Positions 16,296 to 24,779 of a DNA stretch of 55,791 nt are shown here, piece after piece. Position 1 is the stretch's first letter. The number at the start of each line of letters is the position of its first letter. This DNA comes from Poriferisodalis sp964484385 (GTDB lineage Bacteria; Actinomycetota; Acidimicrobiia; Acidimicrobiales; Poriferisodalaceae). Where the stretch lies: assembly GCA_964484385.1 (NCBI GenBank), contig CAZAFV010000014.1:1-55791 (forward strand), given 5' to 3'. The notes under the pieces were generated by a model, which saw only the letters and a program-made list of their open reading frames with translations, searched no databases and was not told the DNA's origin. Made by a program: the position numbers and the translations under genes.

Positions 16296-17209
16296 ACGCC
16301 GCCGCCGAGAACGAGGCCTCCCAGGCGTCAGCGGGCGCCGAGCCGCAGCGCTGGCAGATCGGCGAGGTGTCCATCACCTCCGTCTCGGAGGCCGCCACGC
16401 CGACCTCGCCGCGCTTCCTCTACGACGGGGTCAGCAAGGGCGGCGTGCTGGCCCGCGCCGAAGCCGCACCATGGCTGCGCCCGCATTTCGTCAGCGACGA
16501 CGGCTACCTGCTGCAGCGAATCCACACCTGCGTGATCTCGGCGGGCGAACACCGCATCGCGGTGGACACCTGCGTCGGCAACGACAAGGAACGCACCAAC
16601 CCGCTGTGGCACCGCCAGCAGGGGCCGTTCCTCGACGACATGGCGGCCGCTGGCTTCCCGCCCGAGTCGATCACCCATGTGGTGTGCACCCACCTGCACG
16701 TGGACCATGTGGGCTGGAACACCTGCCTGAATGCCGACGGCGAATGGGTGCCCACATTCCCCAACGCGGAGTACCTGTTCTGCGCGCCCGAATACGACTA
16801 TTGGGCCAACCATGAGGACCTGTTCGGCGATGCCGTGTTCGAGGATTCGGTGGCGCCCATCGCGGCTGCGGACCGCGCCAACATGGTCGAGGCGGTCGAC
16901 AGCATCTGCTCGGAGGTGTCGTTCCAGTCGACACCGGGCCATACGCCAGGGCACCTCTCGGTGGTGATCTCGAGCGGCGGCAAGCGGGCGATCATCACCG
17001 GCGACATGGCGCACACCCCGATGCAGCTCGCCGACCCCGATCTCAGCTCGATGTTCGACACCGACCCCGACGAAGCCCGCCGCACCCGCCACGTGGCGTT
17101 CGGTGACTGGGCAGATGGCGAGACGCTGGTGATCGGCACCCACTTCGGCGGGCCCACCGCCGGCATCATGGTCCCCCACCAGGGCGCCTACCGCCTCGAC
17201 TGCGACTGA
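16292..17209 (+). CDS. Metallo-beta-lactamase-fold hydrolase
   Basis: This 305-residue protein has the complete zinc-binding set: THLHVDHVGWN (HxHxDH), STPGHTPGHLSVV (third His), ITGDMAH (bridging Asp) and the terminal IGTHFGGPT (His). The layout matches the AHL-lactonase/organophosphate-hydrolase-like MBL branch, which hydrolyses lactones and esters. A signal peptide is not visible. It starts inside the stop codon of the TIGR03086 protein gene (ATGA overlap), forming a two-gene unit. The substrate is not known. Confidence 0.88.
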   Translation: MNAAAENEASQASAGAEPQRWQIGEVSITSVSEAATPTSPRFLYDGVSKGGVLARAEAAPWLRPHFVSDDGYLLQRIHTCVISAGEHRIAVDTCVGNDKERTNPLWHRQQGPFLDDMAAAGFPPESITHVVCTHLHVDHVGWNTCLNADGEWVPTFPNAEYLFCAPEYDYWANHEDLFGDAVFEDSVAPIAAADRANMVEAVDSICSEVSFQSTPGHTPGHLSVVISSGGKRAIITGDMAHTPMQLADPDLSSMFDTDPDEARRTRHVAFGDWADGETLVIGTHFGGPTAGIMVPHQGAYRLDCD

Positions 17210-17255
17210 GGCCCAGAGGCTGAGTCCCGGGCCACGCGCCCCGCGAACAAGAGTG

Positions 17256-18707
17256 CTAGTGGCCGCTTCGCAGCAGCCGCGCGATGCCTGACATGAGTCG
17301 ATCGGGCCGGTCCGAGCGCAGCTCACGCTGGTCGGCGGCACCGAGCAAGGCGCGGCTGGCCCGCACACCGAGCCAGCGCAGCGGCTCCGGCTCCCACCGA
17401 CGCGAGCTCACCCCCACCCAAGGCAGGCTCGTGCGCTCGGTATAGCGCTCGGCGATCAGCTCGGCCATGGTGCGGCCAGCCAGGTTGGACGCTGCCACAC
17501 CCTCGCCCACGTAGCCGCCCAGCACGCCTTCGCCGGTGCGCGGGTCGAAACGCACGCCGGGGAGCCAGTTGCGCGGGATGCCGAGCACCCCGCCCCAGCG
17601 GTGGGTGACACGCGCCTCGGCCACCTGCGGCAGCATCTCGGAAAGCACCCGCCAGATTCGCCGGTGCATACCCAGATGCGTCTCGGCAGCGGGCACGATC
17701 CGGGAGCCGAAGCTGTACGGCTCCCCGGTGGCGCCGAAAGCGATCCGGTTGTCAGCAGTGCGCTGTCCGTAGGTGACCATGCGGCGATCGTCGGCGAAGC
17801 TCGGCCGGTTCGCGAGGCCGATGTCATCGAAGACTGCATCAGGCAGCGGCTCGGTGGCGATCATCCGCGAATAGACGGGCAGGATGTCCCGCCGCAAGCC
17901 CTGCAGATCTCTCGTGTACGCCTCGGTGGCGCGCACGATCACCGGGGCCCGAACTTCGCGGCGGCCTCGGCTCATCGGCGAGCCACGAGCGCCCTCTGCG
18001 GCAACCTGCACTGCACCGCCGTCGAAACCGGTTACACGTGTCTGCTCATAGATCTCCACCCCTGCCGCTTCGGCGGCGCAGGCCAGCCCCAGCGCCAGCT
18101 TGGCTGGATCCACTACCGCAGAAGGACCGAGCAGGACACCGCTGCGCACATCGGTGGCGTTGAGCTGCTCGCGTGCTTCGTCAGCATTGAGCAGGCGGAT
18201 CTCGTCTTCGGTCAGCCCGAAGCTGCGAGCTTCGGCTATCTCGGCGACCTGTCGCTCCGCTTGGGGACCCGTGCGCGCCACCCTGATGGTGCCGCCCTTG
18301 GCGTAATCACAGTCAATCTCCTGGGCGGATGCCACACGCCCGATCTCGTCGACGGCGTCGAACACTGCCCGCACCAAGCGCCTGGACTCGGTTGGGCTGG
18401 AGCGCCGTGCGTAATCGGCGACCGAACCGGCCAGCTCTCCCACGGCCCAGCCGCCATTGCGCCCCGACGCACCGAAGCCGCAGTGGTGCCGCTCCAGCAC
18501 GACCACACGCATCGCGGGCTCCAGCTGCTTGAGGTAGTAGGCGGTCCACAGACCGCTGAAGCCGCCGCCCACGATGGCCACGTCCGCATCCAGGTCGGCA
18601 GTTAGGCCAGCACGCGGCGTGATCGGCGGGTCGAGCCGGTCGATCCACAGCGGCGCCGTCGACGCCGTCTCAAGCGACCAAGGATCCGAGCTGAGTGCAG
18701 CGGCCAT
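17256..18707 (-). CDS. FAD-dependent amine oxidoreductase (DAO family, PuuB-like)
   Basis: This 483-residue flavoprotein has the dinucleotide-binding motif DVAIVGGGFSGLWTAYYL (about 42-59). It also has a GRNGGWAVGEL stretch in the position where DAO-family enzymes hold the flavin, and a C-terminal GEGVAASNLAGRTMAELI FAD-contact region. The closest recognisable group is gamma-glutamylputrescine oxidase/glycine-oxidase-like enzymes, which oxidise amines to aldehydes. It is transcribed divergently from a polyamine transport/agmatinase operon, which supports a role in polyamine catabolism. It is convergent with the MBL gene 47 bp away. Exact substrate is inferred from context. Confidence 0.82.
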   Translation of the reverse strand: MAAALSSDPWSLETASTAPLWIDRLDPPITPRAGLTADLDADVAIVGGGFSGLWTAYYLKQLEPAMRVVVLERHHCGFGASGRNGGWAVGELAGSVADYARRSSPTESRRLVRAVFDAVDEIGRVASAQEIDCDYAKGGTIRVARTGPQAERQVAEIAEARSFGLTEDEIRLLNADEAREQLNATDVRSGVLLGPSAVVDPAKLALGLACAAEAAGVEIYEQTRVTGFDGGAVQVAAEGARGSPMSRGRREVRAPVIVRATEAYTRDLQGLRRDILPVYSRMIATEPLPDAVFDDIGLANRPSFADDRRMVTYGQRTADNRIAFGATGEPYSFGSRIVPAAETHLGMHRRIWRVLSEMLPQVAEARVTHRWGGVLGIPRNWLPGVRFDPRTGEGVLGGYVGEGVAASNLAGRTMAELIAERYTERTSLPWVGVSSRRWEPEPLRWLGVRASRALLGAADQRELRSDRPDRLMSGIARLLRSGH

Positions 18708-18732
18708 CTCCTCCGGAAACTACTGCCGCTGC

Positions 18733-18775
18733 CAGCCGCTTCTCGGCGCAGAGATAATCTCCTAGCCGGCGGCTG
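18733..18775. promoter_or_regulatory. Nested inverted repeats in the divergent polyamine intergenic region
   Basis: The 97-bp gap between the divergent oxidoreductase and acetyltransferase genes contains an outer inverted repeat CAGCCGC (18733-18739) / GCGGCTG (18769-18775). An inner one, GAGAT-A-ATCTC (18751-18761), is nearly concentric with it. TAATCT within the inner repeat could serve as a -10 on the plus strand. This is a reasonable operator for a shared regulator, but no regulator gene is adjacent. Confidence 0.35.
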
Positions 18776-18804
18776 AGTGCGGCAGGCGCCACGGGGGTGC
18801 TGCG

Positions 18805-19476
18805 ATGCGTGAGATCGAAGCCGTGTCAGTCGGCGAGCGCTCGGGCCTGCGATACGCCCGGATCCTGCCGGAGTGGGCTGCCGAACTGGAGGCCCTGGAG
18901 CTGGCCTCCCACCCGACCGCAGACCGCGCCGACCTCTATGACGCCCAGGGTTTCACCCAGCTGGCGCAGGATTTCCCCGAGGGCTGCTTCGCAGGATTCG
19001 ACGGCGACGAGCTGGTGGCCATGGGGGTCGGCATCCGCTGCGACTTCGATTGGGAGAACCCGATTCACACGATCGCCGATCTGGTCCCCGAAGACCACAG
19101 CGCCAGCGGGCACGATCCCGACGGGCGCTGGTACTACGGCACCAGCATCGCCACCCGGCTTTCCCACCGGCGCAAGGGCATCGGCGCTGAGCTCTACGTG
19201 CTGCGCAAGCAGGTCTGCATCGATCTCGGCTTGGACGGCATCGTGGCGGGCGGCGTCATCCCCGGCTACGCCGAGCACAAGAAAAATATGAGCGCCGACG
19301 AGTACATCGCTGAGGTGCGGGAAGGCCGGCTGTACGACCGGACGCTCAGCTTCCAGATCGAGAACGGCTTTGAGGCAGTGTGCGGCTTGCCGAACTACAT
19401 CGCCGATCCGGCAACTGACAGCTGGGCGGCCTTGATCGTGTGGCGCAACCCTGATCTTGGGGGCGGCGGCGCATGA
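18805..19476 (+). CDS. GNAT-family N-acetyltransferase
   Basis: The 223-residue protein contains the acetyl-CoA pyrophosphate-binding loop HRRKGIGAELYVLRKQ (about 121-136) preceded by a beta strand WYYGTSIATRLS, as in GNAT motif A. The rest is not close to a family I can name. It is the first gene of the polyamine operon and its stop codon overlaps the agmatinase start (ATGA). Acetylation of a polyamine or an amino-group product is therefore an attractive but unproven role. GGGGGTG precedes ATG 18805 at a suitable distance. Confidence 0.75.
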   Translation: MREIEAVSVGERSGLRYARILPEWAAELEALELASHPTADRADLYDAQGFTQLAQDFPEGCFAGFDGDELVAMGVGIRCDFDWENPIHTIADLVPEDHSASGHDPDGRWYYGTSIATRLSHRRKGIGAELYVLRKQVCIDLGLDGIVAGGVIPGYAEHKKNMSADEYIAEVREGRLYDRTLSFQIENGFEAVCGLPNYIADPATDSWAALIVWRNPDLGGGGA

Positions 19477-20501
19477 GCGATGCCGCCGAGTCACCATCGG
19501 GCGGCGGAGGGGGCTTGATCGCCGGCTCCGACGCCGAGACCCTCGGCGACCAGGCATTCCGTTCAGACGACCTGCACGGCCGCAAGCCCGAGATGACCTA
19601 TGGCGGAGCGCTGTCGTTCCTGCGGCGCCGCTACACCCGCGACATCGCCGACGCCGACATCGTCGTGTCGGGCATCCCGTTCGACATGGCGACGTCGAAC
19701 CGGCCGGGTGCTCGGCTCGGTCCGCGCGCCATCCGGGCGGCATCAACAGGTCTCGCCGAGCTCGACGCCTACCCCTTCGGTTTCGACCCGTTCGCCTATC
19801 TCGCAGTGGTCGATTACGGCGACTGCTTCATCGACTATGGCCACCCCACCGAAGCCGTCGAGCGAATCGAGGCCCACTGCACGGAGATCCTGGCTCACGG
19901 CGCGCAGATGGTGACGTTCGGAGGCGACCACTTCGTCACCTATCCGATGCTGCGGGCCCATGCGGCCAAGCACGGGCCGCTGTCGCTCATCCATTTCGAC
20001 GCGCATCCCGACACTTGGTCCGACGACGAGGGCCGCCTCGATCACGGCTCGATGTTCCTGCGAGCACTGCAAGAGGGCATCATCGACCCGTCTGCATCTG
20101 TCCAGATCGGCATCCGCACCCACAACGACGACGACTACGGGTTCACCGTGCTCGGTGCGCCCTGGGTGCACCGCAATGGACCTGCCGCCGTGCTCGAGGT
20201 CGTGCGGGAGAAGGTCGCCGACCGTCGGGCCTACGTGACCTTCGACATCGACTGCATCGATCCGGCATTTGCCCCGGGCACCGGCACGCCGGTGTCGGGA
20301 GGGCTCACCACTGCGCAAGCGCTGGAGATCGTGCGCGGACTCGCCCCCATTGACATCGTGGGGATGGACGTGGTCGAGGTGGCCCCCGCCTACGACGTGT
20401 CGGAGATCACCGCCTTGGCGGCCGCGACCCTCGCTCACGACTTCATCTGCACACAGGCCGTGCGTGCCGGGGCGCCTGCACAGCCGCTAGGGCTCATATG
20501 A
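19473..20501 (+). CDS. speB: Agmatinase / ureohydrolase family protein
   Basis: The 342-residue enzyme has all binuclear manganese motifs of the arginase/agmatinase family: GGDH (150-153), DAHPD (176-180), an HG(S)MF segment at ~191, and FDIDCIDPAFAPGTGTP (257-273). Agmatinases hydrolyse agmatine to putrescine and urea. Close relatives act on guanidinobutyrate or other guanidino acids, so the exact substrate is open. The gene overlaps both neighbours by 4 bp (GNAT upstream, transporter ATPase downstream). This strongly suggests one mRNA and a supply of guanidino/polyamine substrate by the transporter. Confidence 0.85.
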   Translation: MSDAAESPSGGGGGLIAGSDAETLGDQAFRSDDLHGRKPEMTYGGALSFLRRRYTRDIADADIVVSGIPFDMATSNRPGARLGPRAIRAASTGLAELDAYPFGFDPFAYLAVVDYGDCFIDYGHPTEAVERIEAHCTEILAHGAQMVTFGGDHFVTYPMLRAHAAKHGPLSLIHFDAHPDTWSDDEGRLDHGSMFLRALQEGIIDPSASVQIGIRTHNDDDYGFTVLGAPWVHRNGPAAVLEVVREKVADRRAYVTFDIDCIDPAFAPGTGTPVSGGLTTAQALEIVRGLAPIDIVGMDVVEVAPAYDVSEITALAAATLAHDFICTQAVRAGAPAQPLGLI

Positions 20502-21640
20502 GCAGCGACGACACTGCGTCCGTGTTGCCGCCCGGTGGTGGCAACGGCGTGCCTGCGGTGGAAATGCACGGCATCTCCAAGCGATTCGGCGATGTGGTTG
20601 CCGTGGACGACGTCGACCTCCAGATCGGCGACGGCGAGTTCTTCGCATTGCTGGGACCATCAGGTTGCGGCAAGACGACCACGCTGCGGATGATCGCCGG
20701 CCTCGACATTCCCAGCGAAGGGCGCTTGGCGATCTTCGGTGAGGAAGTCGCGTCGTGGCCTCCCGACCGCCGGCCGGTCAACACCGTGTTCCAGGCGTAC
20801 GCCCTGTTCCCGCACATGACGGTGGCGCAGAACATCGCGTTCGGTCTGCAGATGCGCGGCATCCGCGGCTCCGATGCCGACCGCCAAGTCGCTGAGGCCA
20901 CGGCACTGGTGCAGCTCGAGGGCATGGAGCACCGGCGACCTTCGCAGCTCTCGGGAGGCCAGCAGCAGCGCGTTGCCCTCGCACGTGCCCTGGTGAACCA
21001 CCCCAAGGTGCTGCTGCTCGACGAGCCGCTCGGAGCGCTCGACCTCAAGCTGCGCCAGGAGATGCAGGTGGAGCTGAAAGCCCTGCAGCGCGAGGTGGGC
21101 ATCACGTTCGTGTTCGTGACGCACGATCAAGAGGAAGCCCTGGCGATGAGCGACCGCGTGGGCGTCATGTCAGAGGGCCGGCTGCTGCAGGTCGGCACGC
21201 CCGAGGAGGTGTACGAGCATCCCGCGAACCGCTTCGTGGCCGACTTCATCGGGCGCACCAACCTGCTCGAAGGCATCACCGAGAATCCCTCTGCGGTGAG
21301 GCTGGATGCCGGCGCAGTGGTAGCCGCCGCGAACGAACTGACTGCCGGCTCCCCGGTAGCGCTGAGCGTGCGCCCCGAGCAGGTGCGGCTGCATCGCCGC
21401 GGCGAGGCGCCAGAGGGCGCCCCATGCCTTGACGGCGTCATCACCGACGCTACGTATCTCGGGCACGCCTTTGTGTACACGGTTGCTATCGGCCCCACAG
21501 CAGGTGCTAGCGGGACGGGTGCTGGCGAACGAGCGGCCACCATCACTGCACGTTCGGAGACCGGCTCAACAGCGCTCGCCGCCGGTGATCCTGTCTCGAT
21601 CAGCTGGTCGGCTGAGGCGACGACAGTGGTCGCGGACTGA
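20498..21640 (+). CDS. potA: Spermidine/putrescine-type ABC transporter ATP-binding protein
   Basis: This is a 380-residue ATPase with Walker A GPSGCGKTT (53-61), Q-loop VFQAYALFPHMTV, signature LSGGQQQR (151-158), Walker B LLLDEP (172-177) and H-loop VTHDQEEA. The C-terminal ~130 residues form a TOBE-type regulatory region (VALSVRPEQVRL), typical of PotA/CUT-type importers. It energises uptake through the PotB/PotC channel encoded next. Start and stop codons overlap those of both neighbours. Confidence 0.92.
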   Translation: MSSDDTASVLPPGGGNGVPAVEMHGISKRFGDVVAVDDVDLQIGDGEFFALLGPSGCGKTTTLRMIAGLDIPSEGRLAIFGEEVASWPPDRRPVNTVFQAYALFPHMTVAQNIAFGLQMRGIRGSDADRQVAEATALVQLEGMEHRRPSQLSGGQQQRVALARALVNHPKVLLLDEPLGALDLKLRQEMQVELKALQREVGITFVFVTHDQEEALAMSDRVGVMSEGRLLQVGTPEEVYEHPANRFVADFIGRTNLLEGITENPSAVRLDAGAVVAAANELTAGSPVALSVRPEQVRLHRRGEAPEGAPCLDGVITDATYLGHAFVYTVAIGPTAGASGTGAGERAATITARSETGSTALAAGDPVSISWSAEATTVVAD

Positions 21641-22626
21641 TGCCGTCGCTGCGTCGCGCCAAGCCTGCAGCGACGCAGCCGGCGCCGGCTGTAACCGATG
21701 CGCCAGCGCCCCTCACACCCACTGGACCTGATGCGCCAGCGCCCCTTACACCTGCCGAGGTAGCCGCGCAGCGCAGGAAGCGGCGCACCGGCACGCTCAT
21801 CGCCACGCCGGGCGCGCTGTACCTGCTGATCTTCTTCGTGGTCCCGCTGGGCCTCATCACCGTGTACTCGTTCGCGACCCGCACATCCACGGGCCGCACC
21901 TCGCTGAGCGGCTGGAACCTCAACTCCTACGAGCGCATCGCCGACGACGTGATCCTCGGCATCATCGCCCGCTCCGCCTGGCTGGCGTTCCTCACCACCG
22001 TGCTGTGCCTCGTGGTCGCCTACCCCTTCGCCTACTACCTGGCCACCCGTCCTCCCCGGCTGCGCGCCCGGCTGCTCGTGCTCGTGATGATCCCGTTCTG
22101 GACCAACGGGCTGGTGCGCATCTTCGCCATCCGATTCCTGCTCGGATCGAACGGTCCCGCCTCAGCGCTCAGCGAGGCCATGGGTTTCGGCACATTCCGG
22201 ATCCTGTTCACCCCCACTGCGGTGGTGCTGGGCATGGTGTACGGCTTTCTCACCTTCATGGTGCTGCCGCTGTACGTGGCGCTGGAGCGCATGGACTGGC
22301 GTCTCGTGGAGGCCGCCCGCGACCTCTACGCGAGCGGAGCGAAGGCCTTCTGGCGCGTGACCGTGCCGCTCACCCGCTCGGGCATCGTGGCGGGCTGCGT
22401 GCTGGTGTTCGTGCCCAGCTTCGGCTCCTATGTGGTGCCGGAGATCCTGGGCGGGGCCAAGACGCTGCTCATCGGTTCGTACGTGGCACGCCAGTTCCAG
22501 GCAGCCCGCAACTGGCCGTTGGGCGCTGCGCTGAGCGTGCTGGTGATCGTGGCGATGCTCGTCGCGGTGGCCATCAACCAGCGCAATTCCGCCCATGCCG
22601 AGCGAACCCAGGGCGTCACGCGATGA
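21640..22626 (+). CDS. potB: Spermidine/putrescine-type ABC transporter permease (PotB-like)
   Basis: This is a 328-residue membrane protein with about six transmembrane helices. The coupling EAA loop is EAARDLYASGAKAFWRVTVPL. The N-terminal ~45 residues are a Pro/Ala-rich cytosolic tail with a duplicated unit DAPAPLTP, longer than in E. coli PotB. The ATG shares one base with the preceding stop codon (TGATG). It forms half of the translocation channel. Confidence 0.9.
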   Translation: MPSLRRAKPAATQPAPAVTDAPAPLTPTGPDAPAPLTPAEVAAQRRKRRTGTLIATPGALYLLIFFVVPLGLITVYSFATRTSTGRTSLSGWNLNSYERIADDVILGIIARSAWLAFLTTVLCLVVAYPFAYYLATRPPRLRARLLVLVMIPFWTNGLVRIFAIRFLLGSNGPASALSEAMGFGTFRILFTPTAVVLGMVYGFLTFMVLPLYVALERMDWRLVEAARDLYASGAKAFWRVTVPLTRSGIVAGCVLVFVPSFGSYVVPEILGGAKTLLIGSYVARQFQAARNWPLGAALSVLVIVAMLVAVAINQRNSAHAERTQGVTR

Positions 22627-22639
22627 GGAGTCACAGGCC

Positions 22640-23476
22640 GTGAGCGACCTGGGAACCGCCGGCACCAAGCGCTCGGCCAGGCACCTGCTGAAGGCCAACG
22701 CCTGGTTCGTCTTCGCGTTCCTGTATGTGCCGATCGTCGTCCTGGTGATCTTCTCGTTCAACGATTCCGAACGGGTCAATGTCTGGCAGGGGCTCTCAGC
22801 GCGCTGGTACGGGGAAGCGCTCGGCAACACCCAGATCGTGAGCGCGCTGCGAGTGTCGCTGATCGTCGCAATCAGCTCCACGGTCGTGTCCACGGTGCTC
22901 GGCACCGCGTTGGCCCTCGCACTCGACCGCTACCGCTTCAAGGGACGGCGTGCGCTTGACGGCACCGTGTATCTGCCCATCGTCATCCCCGACATCACGA
23001 TGGCGGTGATGCTGCTGGTGTTCTTCGCCGAGGCGTTCAAGCTCATCGATACGTTCGGCCCGCGATTGACCCTGGGCGTCACGACGGTCGCGCTCAGCCA
23101 CATCGCGTTCAACATCTCGTTTGTCGCCGTGGTGGTGCGCGCTCGGCTGGATCAATTCGATCGCACCCTCGAGGAGGCGGCGCGTGATCTGTATGCCACT
23201 CCGTGGCGTACGTTCAGGAGGGTGACGCTGCCGCTGATTGCGCCGGGTATCGCCGCGGGCGCCCTGCTGGCGCTGACGCTGTCGCTCGACGATGTCGTCA
23301 TCTCGGCCTTCACGGCGGGGCCGGGGGCGACCACCCTGCCGGTGTACGTGTTCAGTTCGATTCGCCAAGGTGTGACACCCGAGCTGAACGCCATCTCCAC
23401 GCTCATGCTGACGGCCTCGATCACGCTGGTGGTGGCCTCGCTTGCCCTGCAGCGGCCGAGGAGCACCACGCCGTGA
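22640..23476 (+). CDS. potC: Spermidine/putrescine-type ABC transporter permease (PotC-like)
   Basis: This is a 278-residue permease with six hydrophobic helices and the EAA loop EEAARDLYATPWRTFRRVTLP. Features such as FSFNDSERVNVWQGLSARWY and LTLSLDDVVISAFTAG are characteristic of PotC/YdcV proteins. GTG 22640 is chosen as the start because GAGGAG lies 9 bases upstream and the protein then begins just before the first helix. The ATG at 22595 would overlap potB by 32 bases. Confidence 0.9.
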   Translation: MSDLGTAGTKRSARHLLKANAWFVFAFLYVPIVVLVIFSFNDSERVNVWQGLSARWYGEALGNTQIVSALRVSLIVAISSTVVSTVLGTALALALDRYRFKGRRALDGTVYLPIVIPDITMAVMLLVFFAEAFKLIDTFGPRLTLGVTTVALSHIAFNISFVAVVVRARLDQFDRTLEEAARDLYATPWRTFRRVTLPLIAPGIAAGALLALTLSLDDVVISAFTAGPGATTLPVYVFSSIRQGVTPELNAISTLMLTASITLVVASLALQRPRSTTP

Positions 23477-23558
23477 GCGCGGCCGTCTCCATGTCATCGC
23501 CCTGCCATCGCACTCAAACACAGCGGCGTTCCGCCGGAACGCCCACAAGGGAGGAACC

Positions 23559-24752
23559 ATGACCAACCCATCCCAGACCACAAGGCGACTTCGACGAAGT
23601 CGCTGGATTGCGCTCATCGCCGCCGCGGCGCTTGTCGTCGCTGCCTGCGGCGACGGAGACGGCGACGAGGATGCCGAGCCTGCGGCCACCGAAGCAGCCA
23701 CGGCGGCCGACGACGCGCCCGTCGATGACGGGGGCTGCGCGGCAGGCGAGACCGACGGCGACCTGGCGTTCTACAACTGGGCCGACTACATGGACGAAGA
23801 GCTGCTGCTTGCCTTCGAGGAGGAAACCGGCATCAGCGTCGACTACTCGGTGTACGAATCCAACGAGCAGATGCTGACGCAAGTGGAATCGGGCGCCGCC
23901 ATCTACGACCTGGTGGTGCCGTCGGACTACATGGTGGCGCTGATGATCTCAGAGGATCTGCTGCGCCCGCTCGACTTCGACGCCCTGCCCAACGTGGTGA
24001 ACATCGACGACGCATGGGACAACCCGCCCTTCGATCCTGAGCACCGCTTTCACGTCGCCTACCAGTGGGGCACCACCGGCATCGGCATGACCTACGACGT
24101 GCTCGATGCACTCGGCGGAGAGTCCAGCTGGGCGGTCATCTTCGATCCCGACACCGCAGCCCTGGTGCCGGGCAGCATCTCGTTGCTCGACGACGCGCCC
24201 GAGGCGGTGTCCGCTGCGCTGAAATACCTCGGCTACAGCATCACCGAGACCATCGAATCGGGCGACGAAGAGGCGATCCGCGAAGCCGGCGCGCTGCTCA
24301 AAGCCACCAACGAGCGGCTGCTCAAGTACGACTCGGTGACCTTCGGCGACGACTTGGTCAACGGCGAGGTCGACGTGGCGCACGGCTGGAGCGGCGGCTT
24401 CGCCCAGGCGTTCTTCGAGACCGACGCCTATGAGACCCACGTGTACACGATCCCCGTCGAGGGCGGTGTGCGCTGGGTGGACACCATGGCCATCCCCCAC
24501 AACGCGGACAACCCGTGCTCGGCCCACGCCATGATCAACTTCCTGCTCGATGCGGAGAACGGTGCCGCGCTCACCAACTACACCTATTACGGCAGCCCGA
24601 ACGAGGCGGCGACGCCGTTCATCCTCGACGAGATCCTGGAGGACCCGGGCATCTACCCGCCGCCGGACGTCTACGAGCGGCTGGAGCTGATCCCTCAGAT
24701 GGGTGACCTGGGCCTGATCGTGCAGGACATGCTCACCGAGGCCAAGAGCTGA
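23559..24752 (+). CDS. potD: Polyamine-type ABC transporter substrate-binding lipoprotein (PotD-like)
   Basis: This 397-residue protein has a basic N-terminus, a hydrophobic core and the lipobox VAAC (Cys ~30), then an acidic linker. The mature part starts LAFYNWADYMDEELLLAFEEETG, the standard opening of PotD/PotF proteins, and includes EQMLTQVESGAAIYDLVVPSDY and QWGTTGIGM. It would capture spermidine, putrescine or a related ligand outside the membrane and deliver it to PotBC. GGGAGG precedes the ATG at 23559. It is the last gene of the operon and is convergent with an acyl-CoA dehydrogenase gene 27 bp away. Confidence 0.92.
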   Translation: MTNPSQTTRRLRRSRWIALIAAAALVVAACGDGDGDEDAEPAATEAATAADDAPVDDGGCAAGETDGDLAFYNWADYMDEELLLAFEEETGISVDYSVYESNEQMLTQVESGAAIYDLVVPSDYMVALMISEDLLRPLDFDALPNVVNIDDAWDNPPFDPEHRFHVAYQWGTTGIGMTYDVLDALGGESSWAVIFDPDTAALVPGSISLLDDAPEAVSAALKYLGYSITETIESGDEEAIREAGALLKATNERLLKYDSVTFGDDLVNGEVDVAHGWSGGFAQAFFETDAYETHVYTIPVEGGVRWVDTMAIPHNADNPCSAHAMINFLLDAENGAALTNYTYYGSPNEAATPFILDEILEDPGIYPPPDVYERLELIPQMGDLGLIVQDMLTEAKS

Positions 24753-24779
24753 ATCGGTGACCCGAAGGGTGGGCGTGCC

